Shown: positions 22,220-32,928 of the stretch, one piece after another
How positions within the stretch are numbered: the first letter of the stretch is position 1
How the letters are laid out: each line of letters starts with the position of its first letter
DNA from: Phymatolithon calcareum
Taxonomy: Eukaryota > Rhodophyta > Florideophyceae > Hapalidiales
Reading direction: 5' to 3'
Assembly (NCBI GenBank): GCA_977006965.1
Contig: OZ345354.1
Coordinates: 496,001-560,000, forward strand
Length of the DNA stretch: 64,000 bases
Notes under the pieces: model-generated
The model's database searches: none
What the model saw: only the letters and a program-made list of their open reading frames with translations
What the model was told of the DNA's origin: nothing
Made by a program: the position numbers and the translations under genes

Positions 22220-24346
22220 CATACGAAAGTCTGCTCGGCGGGCCGACTGTCAATTCTCCACACTCCAATCTCCGCACAGGCCGACGAGGCGGAAAAACTG
22301 GCGACAGCGGGAAGGTTCATTGGGGAAAGGAATACGGAGCACCCGGCGGACATGGAAATATGGACGGATGGCAGCGTTGGTGCAATACCGGAAACAGCTC
22401 TGCAGAACCTTGCCGAAAACGAAAGAGTTTCTGTCCGATGGGACGAAGGATGGTACACCGCCAATATCAGGACGTTTGACGCCGCTCAGCACAGAGGTCA
22501 CCCAGCCGTCCGAAAGTTTGAATCTCGACATCGGAGACAACCGGACATTCTGCTGATATACGACTATGGGCACGAACACGCGTATCAGACGTCCCCCACT
22601 GACTCCCGGAAGCGAGTCAACATCTGCGACGAGGACGGCGACACAGGCCTAGGGAGCAATATACTGCAGTAGCAATATACTGCAATATACTGGTATTTCA
22701 ATATTATTCCTTGATCTATTTCTATTGGAATACGTATTGGTAAGCGGCAGAGTTGTAGATCTATTGATTGCTAAGCGTGATACGTAAAATTTCGTCCCAG
22801 ACAGGCTATTAACGTGGAGGATAGTGTCATGTTTCTACGCTATCGTTCTGCTCAAGTCAGACAGTCTTTTCCTGTCCCCGCGGAAGTTATTGCAAAAATT
22901 CCGTACCCACAGTATCGTTCGAGAAAGGCATCGGGTGGAGGAACCCGTACTCGCACCTGTTATCGTGCGTTGAAGGTGGAGATGAGAACGAATTGTTCGA
23001 GATGTATCGCACGTGCATGAAAGACGAAACGAACCGGGATAGTACTCGACACATTTCGTCGTATTTCGAGTCAATACTATCTACTACTGCTCGCGAAAAG
23101 GCAATGTACCAGTACATTGATGTCATCATCTCTCTTTCTCTACCAATATCTTACGTTGAGAACTCGCGCTCTCGTGACTTCAGTAAGGTGGATGAGAAGA
23201 TTTCTATCAAAGCATTTCGGGATACGGTATTTAAGTTGGTGGAACTGGTCGAAATTGGCGTGAGGAATGACTTCAAAAACACTCGTGGTGCTGTGATGCA
23301 TGATGCTTGGACCAAAAATGGGTCGCATTACCTCGGCATTTTCGCTGTCGTTTCAAATGAATCCAATAGCAATAGGGGTATTGGTAGATTCAAGCATATT
23401 GCCGTAGGTATTGGCGGAAGGGAGCTATTGGCAATACCTATTGCTCATCAGCTTCATGTCCCAATAAAACTACAATATATTGCTCCCAAGGCCTGCGGCG
23501 ACACTTTCGATATTTACCGAAGCATCCCCAGTCAGGTCGGTGGCGCGGGTATCTTGATCTTACGCGGAGACAACGCACTGAAGGAAATTGGCATGAGCAG
23601 CGGAGCGATCCGCTCATCCTTCGACGCCGAGGCATCGCGGCGGTCCGAGCTTTCGAAGCCGTACAGCAACTACAACACATTCTGTGGTTCACCGATAGTA
23701 GGAGCTGTCTGGATGCATTGGCCGGACAGCCTCGGATGTATGGCGAAATGACAAGGAAGCTGTGGGAAGCCATGGAGGCATTGATGGAGGACAACGTCAC
23801 CATCGAGGCGATTTGGGTTCCAAGCCACTGTGGGATACCTGGGAACGAGAAAGCCGACGAGCTTGCTCGTCGATGCATTACGGAATCAGATCTCGTGACG
23901 CATCAAGGAGTACCCTTGACCATGGAAGCCGCGCGGTCCATAATTAAACCGCGCAATTCGATGAAACCAAGAAGTGTACACTTTCTACCCCCAAAACTCT
24001 GAATTAGTCACAGACGTGCTGAAGTCATCCAAAATCAACTTTCCGCAGAATGCTGCTCGCTGGTAGCAGCTTTTCACCGGAAGGACGATGGCTCGGCGGA
24101 CTACGACCCCATGTGCAAGGCCTGTCCAGGTGGAACCAAAGAAACTGTTGATCACTTAATTCTTCGCTGCAGTGGGCGTGCTTTATCAAGACGGCAGACT
24201 ATTGGTAGAGTAGGCCCTAAAACGGTAGAGGAACTATGTAGGGAGAAACCGCTTAAAGTACTCAAATTCGTGAACAATGAGGGGTTGCTTGACAACCCCA
24301 GATGTTAGCTTTAGTTAACGTCTTCTGCAGTAAAGAAAGAAAGAAA
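22220..24346 (+). mobile_element. N3: non-LTR relic with RNase H and CCHC tail (holds a hAT)
   Basis: Plus-strand coding pieces give an RNase H domain: EIWTDGS (about 22353), then GGAGILIL and GAIRSSFDAEA (about 23540-23630), then, after a one-base frameshift, WVPSHCGIPGNEKADELAR (about 23815). A CCHC motif follows (CKACPGGTKETVDHLILRC, about 24114). It ends in a GGGGTTG...CAACCCC hairpin (24281-24299) and a TAAAGAAAGAAAGAAA tail (24331-24346). About 110 residues of extra sequence separate TDGS from GGAGIL. The frameshift is shared with unit 2, so the element was dead before the duplication. The exact 5' boundary is uncertain. Confidence 0.8.
22644..23495 (+). mobile_element. hAT deletion derivative (852 bp) with transposase fragment
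   Basis: The termini CAGGCCTAGGGAGCAATATA and the inverse of CAGGCCTTGGGAGCAATATA are flanked by the 8-bp duplication CGGCGACA at 22636-22643 and 23496-23503. Unit 2 has the empty site at about 58247-58254. Internally (about 22870-23360) it encodes part of a hAT transposase: the finger region (GIGWRNPYSHLLSC), ISLSLPISYVENSRSRDFSK, and TRGAVMHDAWTKNGSHYLGI, whose DAWT...HY is a typical hAT catalytic-core motif. The frame then ends in subterminal repeats, so the rest of the enzyme is deleted. Mobilisation would need an enzyme from elsewhere. Confidence 0.9.
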
Positions 24347-24549
24347 CGCCAACCGCGCATTGCATTTCCAGCTACAGTCGGCGGCAGCAAGTTCCTCCTC
24401 GATGTCAACTCACATACAATCATTTTACCTGTTACGTAAGGAGGTGCTCGTGGAGGTTACGTCATCTTTCGTCGGTCCGGGGATGTTGTGCATCCTATCT
24501 ACTGGAGTTCCCGCAAGCTTCACCGCGTCGTTTGAAGGTCTCCCACAGC

Positions 24550-25956
24550 CAGGGCTACTAGCAAGTAGATTTTTATTGATTGCTAGATACAGTGCAATTC
24601 GATTTGCAAGTAGCAGTCCCGGCGATTGTCTGCAAGTTGTATTGCAAGTTGATAGCCTGCATTTATGACATGGGCCACGTCACGCAGCGCTGTATCCACA
24701 CGTGGACTGAACGCCACGTCAGTACTGTAAACACTTGAATTGGTGCTCTACGTTTGTGACTATGATGGATTCGGCATAATACGTACCGAGATGGTACAGT
24801 ATAAATTAGAGAGTGCATGAGGCTGCTTCTATACGAAAAAAAATATGTTCATGTTCATGTTCGCTTATCATAAAAACCGTATCATAGCAAAAAATTTGTT
24901 GCTGGTGTCTATACGACAACGGCGCACATGTTCATGTGTTTGCTCCTGATTTGCGCGGGAATCTCCAAACTTTTCGCGGTTCACTTCAAAACGATTACAG
25001 AAGATTCTGCTCTTGCCCCTACTCTTGTTACACTTCTGATAACAACCTGCGCGCTCCAGTTGTGCCTGCTGTGAAGACCACTCAAAAGAATCTCCATACT
25101 GCCGCGGCGCTAGCCCGTTGCCAGCAGCTCCCACGTGCATCACCCGAATACCACAGAACTCGTCGTTGCGCTTCCTGTGATGAATGATCCCACCAGTCAC
25201 CACAATAACACTGCGACTTCGATGCCACCTGCTCCTATGAGAACTAATCCCACCAGTCACCGCAATACCAGTGCGACTTCGATGCCACTTGCTCCTGCGA
25301 CAAAGAATCCCACCAGTCACCACAATAACACTGCGACTTTGATGCCGCCTGCTCCTGTGACAAAAAATCCCACCAGTCACCACAACGACACTGCGCGTTC
25401 GACTGCGCCCACCGATATCATGAACGACCCCACCTGTCAACGGAACACCACTGCAGCAGCGATAAAGGAAGCTGCTTTCGCTGCCTTGGAAATCGCGCTC
25501 GCTAGCATTGTCCGCGCCATTTGCCGAGTACGACACTGGGTGGAATTCGGGAGGGGTGTACGAGCTATCAGGCTGTGCCCCTACTGGCACGACGGCGAGT
25601 GAAATATGATAAAATGAACAAACATGGAAAGTTAACCTCTTTCCCGGAGAAAAAAGGTTCCGCAATATGTTCACACGGCGTCGTTTCATGTTGGCAATAT
25701 GTTGGATGCAACTAAAGCTCGCCGTGAGCACTAGCCAATTGCATGCCTTATAGTGTATGATAAGGCCAACATGAAAGCGAACATGAACATATTTTTTTTC
25801 GTATAGATACACCCTGACATGCACTACATTGTGTCCGCTCAACACAGTCAAACATTTTGCAATTCGTATTGCAAGTAGGCGGGTTTTTTGCAGTCCCACT
25901 CCAGTACAAGTAGATTGCAGTATACTGCAAGTCCAGTATACTGGATAGGACCCCTG
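24550..25956 (-). mobile_element. hAT element, copy C2 (1407 bp) with clean target duplication
   Basis: CAGGGCTACTAGC...GGACCCCTG flanked by CCCACAGC at 24542-24549 and 25957-25964. Unit 2 carries the empty site (CTCCCACAGCAGATATC at about 59290). It is nearly identical to copy C1: the 343-codon frames differ at only two residues. Contents in order: subterminal GC-rich half-palindrome, the palindrome-ended insert (24830-25806) with the 60-bp minisatellite (25202-25501), and TTGCAAT-type subterminal repeats. No transposase. Confidence 0.9.
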
Positions 25957-25964
25957 CCCACAGC

Positions 25965-28129
25965 AGATATCTTAGCCACTGCTGACGCGGTTGCCATGGC
26001 GTGGTATATGCAGGCACATATGGACACCGAATTGTGCTCACGAAAGATAACCGCGAAAATGCTGCTTTGCTCCTCAAAGTTCTTTGCGAAAGAAAATACC
26101 CATTTCGTGCGGACTCCCTTCATCGCATTTCACCAAAGGGGGAGGCGTAGATCGCGGGACTCTATCATTTCCCGAAATGTCTTTAGCATTGGTCCGCAGA
26201 AGCCTTGAGGCCTTCCTTGCTGCTCGTTGCGCAAGCTGTACGAGAAGACTCTTCCTGTGCCCCCGTTTGTCGCTACCACGAATACGTACTTACATCTCCG
26301 CGTTGTGTCAGGAGCATTCCATGTGCGGACAGTGTGTCCGCAAACAAGCAAGCTCCCGCCTCATCACCGTTCTCCTTCTCTTACTTACCCTGAGCTCCTC
26401 ATTCGCGGACTGCGCGTGAGCAAGCATCGAGTTCCCGTCTCATCACTGTTGCTTTCTTTTCAATTTCCTTCATTATCTCTGCATTACTATGGGACATCCT
26501 GTTTTGGTAAGCTTTCTGGGCTCCCCATGTGGGTGTCCGCTTATCCACTTATGGTGCGTCCCTTTTAGCGTAAGAGTGAAGTCTGTGCTTAGTACTTAGG
26601 CGGCTCCCGCGGACCTAAAAGAGAGGACGCCATCGATTGGCAACCGAGTAAATCAACCACTTGCTTCCAACCATCTCACCACTTCTGAACCATGCATTTC
26701 CGATCAGCACAATGGAAGCCGTTGGTTTCTGTGATGACATCATTCATAAGGCCCCAATTGTCCCTTCACACATGTCCTTCCTGATCAGGGAGGACAATCC
26801 CTTTGGCCCAGTTGTCTCAAAACAGTTTCTAAGCTTCTGCACTGGTCCGCACAGGCTTTAGCACAACTTGCTTCAACGTGGTCGTGCCATATCTTCCCAG
26901 AAGTCCCAGCTCCTCTTCCAGCAGCGTCGGATTCCGTGGAAATCGTCCCACGAACCATTGCGCGCAAAGGTTTCTATGATACCTTCGTCTTCGCTGCAGC
27001 GCTCGCTGTGTTTCTGTCTTCGTCTAGAAATACCAAGTTGTCATTTCAGAGGACCATATTGTAATTTCTACAAGCCGATTTCTGTTCCACTGAATCGATC
27101 TGTATAGGACCTGGGGAGCATGCATAACTCGTCGCCAGATTTCGACGTGGTGCACTTGTGGCCGCCACAGGTCGACGGGATGCACTCGCCAACTCTCGTC
27201 GATACTCTGCGTTGTGCTCGTCGCGCGAGACTCTGGCTCACGCAATGGCGCGCAGCTCACCTTTAGAGGAGAACGTGATTGCTGAGACCGTGACTCAAGA
27301 GCTGTGGCACAGTCCAATAAATACCATCCAAATCAAAGCTCTACACTGACCTGGCCGTCAGACACGTCAAACGACGACTTGAACAATTTTCCATTCTCGC
27401 GAATCTATTTCGTCAAGAGAAATCTGACCAGTTTTTCTGGCTGAATGAGATTCATTTTTCTCTCCGCATAGTCTATCGAAGAAAGAAAGACTCGTTGTAG
27501 ATGTCCATTGAGAACTCCGCTGTAGAATCGAATCTTACTACCCTAAATTATTTGAGCAAGCTTCCGAGTGGATGGATGGATCGGTGGATTTCTGATTATT
27601 TGAATCTCCCTTTGTCAATTATCACTGCACCTGAGACACTTCGCGTTGCGGTGCAATCCTTCGCTTATGTTTTCCGTTGCTCAAACTACTTAATCGACTT
27701 CGGCCAGTTACTCTGGACAGTATCAACTGCCATTTCCAGCATCTCTCTTTGAATATCGGAAAGTCTCTGTTTGGACGTTCTGTTTGAAATATCTGTGAGA
27801 GCGTGATCGAGTTCAGAATCCTCGTTTCTTGCTTGCTCTTGCCATGGGTATGGGAAGCGGTGAAATAACCAGTGTATGTACAAAGTTATCCGAGTGGTTG
27901 AACTACAGAAGACACAAAAATCGGGGAAAACCCCGGAAATTTAACATTTCTCGGACATTTCGGAATCTTCCTGTTTGGGTTCAGGGAAAAGCTAGATCTC
28001 TTTTGTCAACCCTCGTTTCACGCAGAAGTGTAATGGAATATTCATTGTTCGGCTTTAATGCACTGAAAGCTGTCTTTATAAATTTTTCCCACTTTGTCAG
28101 TTGCGTCTCGAACGCCGTGCATACCCCGG
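25965..28129. other. Unit-1 copy of a region with possible diverged receptor fragments
   Basis: Matches 59299-61460 of unit 2. Frame 26661-26861 corresponds to the unit-2 frame 59989-60396 but is cut short by a 4-bp deletion at about 26817. Frame 27501-27752 is open here, whereas unit 2 has a stop (TAG) at about 60998. A signal-peptide-like stretch (SRLITVLLLLLTLSSSFADC) is at about 26359, and a diverged second copy of it follows at about 26420. I cannot connect these into a gene model. Confidence 0.3.
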
Positions 28130-28660
28130 CTATTCTCAACAGATGGGTGGGCTCGGAGCAGGCGTGGCGAGGACCCTTTCGGAGCCCCTCGGTAAATTAT
28201 GCACCGGGTTTCCTTTCGTCTCCTGTCGGCGTGATCCACGACGGCTTTAGCAGGTACTACACCATCCTCGTTATGTGGGGTGGCGGTTTGCTCTTCAATC
28301 TTTCCATGAGGATGTCCCTCGTCACCATTCCATAAGTTGCTGATAGGTCGAGTACTGCCACGTATGGTAGGCATTTCAGTTTTCCGCATGTGTCTCATAG
28401 CGCTAGTATCATGTCGAAGCTAGCCTCCTTGTTGGCTTGCAGCATCTCAACAGAAAGGCCTTCTGGGCCAACAGCCTTCCCTTTCGGCGTCCTGTTAATG
28501 GCTCTTCATAGGTGCCTCCTCATTGTCCTGTTAACTGTAAAGCTCTCAAGGTTCACGTTCCAGACCTTCTCAAATTTGCATACGCTCGCAATGTAAGCGG
28601 AGAATTTGCTAGGCAACACAGGGGCTCGGTTCTTTTTGATCCCTGAATTGCTTGTTCATA
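28130..28660 (-). pseudogene. Degenerate non-LTR reverse transcriptase fragment
   Basis: On the minus strand, broken frames align with the beta reverse transcriptase: counterparts of GKAVGPDG (about 28450-28480), of AGDET...CIIDRGVPQG (about 28190-28230) and of the palm region. A 240-bp internal block present in unit 2 (61693-61935) is missing here at 28367. Many stops; ancient relic. Confidence 0.6.
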
Positions 28661-29101
28661 GTCACCATCTGATGGTATACAGCGAGGAGCAATAAAAATG
28701 CAGTTCTTCATGAATTTTCCATTGTTCAAAGAATGACTGATGTTTATAAAAATGGCAAGAGCTACGCTCCAGTGCCGACATGAGAGAAGAGTACGAATTT
28801 CTGAGCATGTGGTGGCACATGGATTCCGCCCTGTGAGGCATACCGAAATACAGGCTCTGAAGCGGCGAGGGCAAGGTCTCTCTTTGAAGGCGCTCGTGAG
28901 GGGATGGTTTTCGTTGTACTGAGTGTCACCACAATAGGAGTCCTTCCAGTATGCATGAATATGTGATCCGATCTAACGCCCTATGGCAAGGCTCGGGACT
29001 CCTCGTCCAACACCCGATGGAAGGTGAGATGTTTCTCCTCAGTGCCCTTTTGCAGTTCGAGAAAAGGTTACAAAATTGTAATCTTTGACAAGAACACACA
29101 A

Positions 29102-29171
29102 CCCCGAACTAAAGGCGAACGAGAAGACATCTCAATTTTGAGATCTCTTCTAGTTCGCTTTTAGTTTGGGG
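29102..29171. repeat. Near-perfect 33-bp foldback (hairpin)
   Basis: CGAACTAAAGGCGAACGAG is followed after a very short loop (about 29133-29137) by its near-exact inverse ending TTAGTTTGGGG. The unit-2 copy at 62672-62735 differs at paired positions. It could be a small foldback element or a transcribed hairpin; nothing in the sequence decides this. Confidence 0.7.
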
Positions 29172-29844
29172 ATAAGGTTGGGTTTATATTGAAAAGGGGT
29201 GATCTCTCTGTGATGCGATGCCTCAGTCTAAGATGCGATCAGGATCTCGGCTTAAATAGGGGCCGAGGCGAGCAATTGCACACCCTGCCAAAAGGGGGGG
29301 GGGCACTAGCCGACGCTAGACTAATAGTACGTTGAGTGTCCGTCGGTGTCTGCGATAAATCCGTTGGTTCCTCTTGGAAGAGTCGTTCACCATACTGTGT
29401 TGGCAGTGTCGGTGGATAGATTGCAAGGAGCAGTTATAGAGCTCCTAAGACGATGGCGATAATGTTGTTCATTACACTCCTGCAATATTGTGTGTCTACA
29501 AGCTGCTCTCACCCGCCTACTTATTCCAGTTTGTCTAGACAACCTTGTTAATCAACTCTAGCGTCTGGCCAAGGCAATGGCACTCGGCGTAATTATTTCG
29601 CAGCCACTTCGACTTGTTTTTTTCAGCTTAAGATTGGAACGTCTTGTTAGATATTCGTTTGTGGCTTGAACGTCTTAACGATACAATCGCTGTTTCGAAA
29701 TCGATGATTCTCATATGCTTCTTTCCTCGTTACAATACTTGCAGTCACTAATAGCTATGTCTCACGACTAGGACGCGCTGATTGTCCTCGCAATTGTACA
29801 AAACGAACACGTGCTCACTTAACGACTAGTGCTAATATCATATC

Positions 29845-30018
29845 AGCACCTCAGCAGACACTGCCGTGCTCGTGCAGATAATGCCATTAGCAACGGCATA
29901 TTAACAACTTAGCAGACACTGTCGTGTGCTTGCAGATAATGCCGTTAATGACGGTATATTAGCACCTTGGCAGCCACTGCCGTGCTCGTGCTAATAATGT
30001 CGTTACCAACGGCATATT
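29845..30018. repeat. 58-bp tandem repeat, three units, each with a small palindrome
   Basis: Units 29845-29902, 29903-29960 and 29961-30018, plus a partial fourth. Each contains GCAGACACTG-type and TAATGCCATTAGCAACGGCA-type modules; the latter can fold on itself. Conserved in unit 2 at 63411-63584. Confidence 0.85.
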
Positions 30019-30060
30019 AGCACCCTCTCTCAGACTGCTTCTGTGGACGTCTGGTTCCCC

Positions 30061-30067
30061 ATATAAG
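30061..30067 (+). promoter_or_regulatory. TATA-like site downstream of the 58-bp repeats
   Basis: ATATAAG sits 43 bp after the tandem repeat and is followed by a purine-rich and then CT-rich leader. The unit-2 copy (63627-63633) is unchanged. The combination of repeat array and TATA resembles a promoter, possibly of an LTR or an unannotated gene. No clear product follows in 30100-30500. Confidence 0.3.
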
Positions 30068-30499
30068 CGAGAGCTAAGGTAGCTCGTAACAGAGCTGGAG
30101 ATCGCAGAGGCACATTCACCCTTCCCAACATTCCAACCTTTCTCTCAACTACAGCTGACCTTCCCCTTCATCAAGCATCTACGCTTTTCAAGTTCAAAAA
30201 TCATCGTTTTGCAAGTGAAACGACACCAATCGCATGGTTCTGTACCCGGAGACTATCCCATTGGAGACAGGGGAGGCACGACACAATCCTACTTAATCGA
30301 AAATCTGAACTCTTGGCTCGCAGTATCAAAATCAAGGACTCGGCAGACATTACCCAACACAGTCTTGCGGCCTGCAGGACTGCTGCGGAAAGGAACAGGA
30401 AGGCAATGTCATGCAGCGATGCTGTCTGTGGCTGATTGCACTCAAGGTCGTGCATGTCAGATGGCCAAGTCTTAGATTTGCAACTCAGTTGCACAATCA

Positions 30500-31602
30500 G
30501 GAAACTGTGGGGCACCATAATTCGTAGCGCTGACAAAGCTCATCATGGACCACAAATCCCTCATATACACGCAAGTGAGACGCACAGATGTCGGGGCACT
30601 GGGAATTGGTCAAGCGGAAGGTGAGAGTTCGTTGAAGCCTTGTACATCGTTCGAAAGGAAAATGTGGACTCTACTAGATCTCCATTCTGACCTCTTTCTC
30701 GCCGCCTTCAGTGTGCGCTCAGAACGCGGTGCCTGTGCCTTATGGAAGAGGATGACTTATGTCAATACATGGTGCCCTGTGACCTTCCCGAGGTGTGTTC
30801 TGCGCCGCAATTCACGGACGATTTCATTGCGCCGCAAAGAGGCGGATTGCTTCTGTCCGATTCAATGCACTGCATAGATTTTGCAAGTATTTCTTCATTC
30901 GAGGGGCAGTGGATATCTGTGCAATGTGAACCGAAGGTGTGCATTTTGTTTGGACAAACAACTTTTGAAACTTTTGTACGGTGAGCATCCGCCCCTGTCC
31001 AGAGGGAGATTAGACCACTCTCTTCACTTCTACTACTGGCTTGCGTTGCCTCTGTTCAGTCATGTCTGAAACTGCACAGTGAAAATCAAGTTGAATACAC
31101 CGTACGCTTAACGATATTCGGACCAGCTCTGGTCCATGCTCAGAAGCAAGCCTGCAATATAAGAAGTCATCAACTCCATTGATGTTGCATGACTGTGCTA
31201 TTCTCCGTATGTCCTAGCGTTTCCGGTGATTGGGACATTCAAGCCTGATGAAGAAGGGCATTAAATGCCGATGGAAATCATACCAAAATTTACTCAACTG
31301 CTCGTTTGCAAGCTGCAACTACGAGCGAAATACTGGGAATGAAGTTTGCCATTCATGCTAACATGCCATGTGAGAATAAGTTAAGCAGGGGCAGTATATG
31401 CCCACATAATGTTCTGGATGTAGCATCAAAAAGTATGACAAATCTCTGTGCGGCAACACTTCGCCTGGTGATTGCTGCGTGAAACGGGCACTGTTTATGA
31501 GGAGCCCAGCAAAATTGCCGGAGTCAATTTTCTGAGAAACAATATGCCTTCTCATTGAGTCGTGGCATGGAAGCAACTTGTGACTTTGGGTTGAGGCCAT
31601 CG
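30500..31602. other. No recognised gene
   Basis: Plus frames 30545-30877 and 30742-30984 and minus frame 31358-31600 are short and lack recognisable motifs. The unit-2 counterpart would lie beyond the right edge, so conservation cannot be judged. Confidence 0.3.
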
Positions 31603-31887
31603 ATTGGTGTCTATGTTCTTCCGTTCGCGCTCGTTCTTACCAGGGGTACTAGCAATATTATTTTTATTTCTTGGTAGAGACAGTACAATAGGAAGTGCAA
31701 TAACAATACTGGCGATTGCCTGCAATAAGTATGGTAATAAAGGATCTCAGCGCAATATGAAAACCAATGTCGAAAATCTACTTCATGTTCACGCCAGGTC
31801 GTTGTACTCCGTAGCTTCTTGCAGAAGTTGATTAACACGATCACTTCTTCTATTTGACATGGCAGGAGATACCATGTTCTGGCTTCA

Positions 31888-32150
31888 TTACGTCCTGTTC
31901 ACTTTCAAAAACACCAGAGCCTCGAACAGGAGGGGGTCATCGCCGTCCTGTTCTCGGTCAAAACGTACTATGCAATTGACCAAGTCGTTCCACGAAAAAG
32001 AAGTGTTGTAATTAGGTCGTTGTTCCTGTATTGCATCATGATACACTGCCAGTAAATGATCTTCGTTTCCACTTGACACGCATGGCTGCAAGTGATTGTA
32101 CCCCGTTGGTGCATCCCTGACCCTTCTCTAAAGTAATCTCACCCCCAGCT
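31888..32150 (-). pseudogene. hAT transposase finger fragment, frameshifted
   Basis: Minus frame 31888-32091 contains QPCVSSGNEDHLLAVYHDA, matching the segment after the finger in the copies at 7-225 and 44770-45360. The upstream LEKG and YNHL motifs lie in different frames around 32090-32150. Short and dead. Confidence 0.65.
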
Positions 32151-32850
32151 TTGCAATTTTTTTTGCAACTGTTTAGTTGTTTATTTGAAAGCCCTCATTA
32201 ACACTCCTAAGACTGAACGGGAGCAGCTTTTCGTTGCTTGTTCATTCTAGTATATCGCCTGGTCCCTAATACAGGGACTCGTCGTTTTCCATATTGTCAA
32301 TTATGGTGACGCTGTAGAGTAGTATGGAGTCTAATGCCTTTTCCGTTCTTATCATTTCTCCGGAGTCCAGTTCATACTTTGTTAGGTTCATACGTATGGT
32401 CTCCAGGTGGCGCTCTGCTGCCGTTCCGAATGTAATCGATATTAGCGTCGTGCTCACTTGAGGGAACCTTCCGCTTGCGTATTTTATGGCCAGCTGTCGA
32501 TGTCTCACCTTGGTAAACCTGAGGATGGCCGGGATCTCATCCGGTTTGTCGTACGGTATTTTCCTCCTTCTTCTTGCTTCGAGCCTCGGGCATTCGAAGA
32601 TGTAGTGCACCACATTTCGGCGAATCTCGCCACTGCTTCGCGACATTGCATCATTTATCGTCTTGCCTTTTCTCGTCATCAACAGCTCAACGACTTCTTT
32701 GGGCATCGATTTTCTTCCTGTGCGTCTAGAAGCCATCACGAATAGCGTCGGTATTGACTCGGTCCGGTCAGACAGACCGTGCAAGATGAAACTGCGCTTC
32801 ACAGAGCAAGCTACCTTAGGACAGACTGTCGTGTTGATAGCCTGCAATTC
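32151..32850 (-). mobile_element. Eta-family non-LTR 3' fragment inside hAT
   Basis: Minus frame 32266-32865 encodes an H-x5-C element (VVHYIFECPRL) followed by the C-terminal domain RRKIPYDKPDEIPAILRF, RHRQLAIKYASGRFPQVSTT and an ENDESLY end. The tail stem is GAAAAGC/GCTTTC (32226-32232/32187-32192 in plus coordinates), then AAATAAA and an A-rich end. TGCAATT flanks on both sides are a possible short target duplication. Confidence 0.75.
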
Positions 32851-32871
32851 TATCGTGGACCTCAACTAACG

Positions 32872-32928
32872 CGGCGCTCAATCCACATGTGCATTGAATG
32901 CACATGTGGATTGGGCGCTGCGTTAGTA
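32872..32928. repeat. 28-bp perfect-centre palindrome in hAT subterminal region
   Basis: CAATCCACATGTGCATT|G|AATGCACATGTGGATTG forms the core, extended by GCGC and GCG blocks with two mismatches. The related C1/C2 elements carry only a decayed half (about 24690-24722). It may be a subterminal transposase-binding palindrome. Confidence 0.75.

Larger units (their letters stand above)
2798..30500 (+). repeat. Segmental tandem duplication, unit 1
   Basis: Blocks of this interval recur in direct order in unit 2: 2798-2922 with 34535-34650; 2923-3133 with 40661-40874; 3134-10835 with 45487-53093; 15831-16192 with 53094-53696; 18243-24549 with 54636-59298; and 25957-30500 with about 59299-64000. 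Identity is very high by eye, with long runs unchanged. Differences are mainly TE insertions present in only one copy, plus scattered substitutions and small indels. Unit-1-only material includes 10836-15830, 16193-18242, 19587-20598, 22644-23503 and 24550-25964. The left limit coincides with the end of the alpha element. Confidence 0.9.

Noticed and set aside
27829-28335. 168-codon plus frame as a gene
   Set aside because: Much of it is the reverse of the degenerate reverse-transcriptase fragment on the minus strand, and the rest shows no motif.
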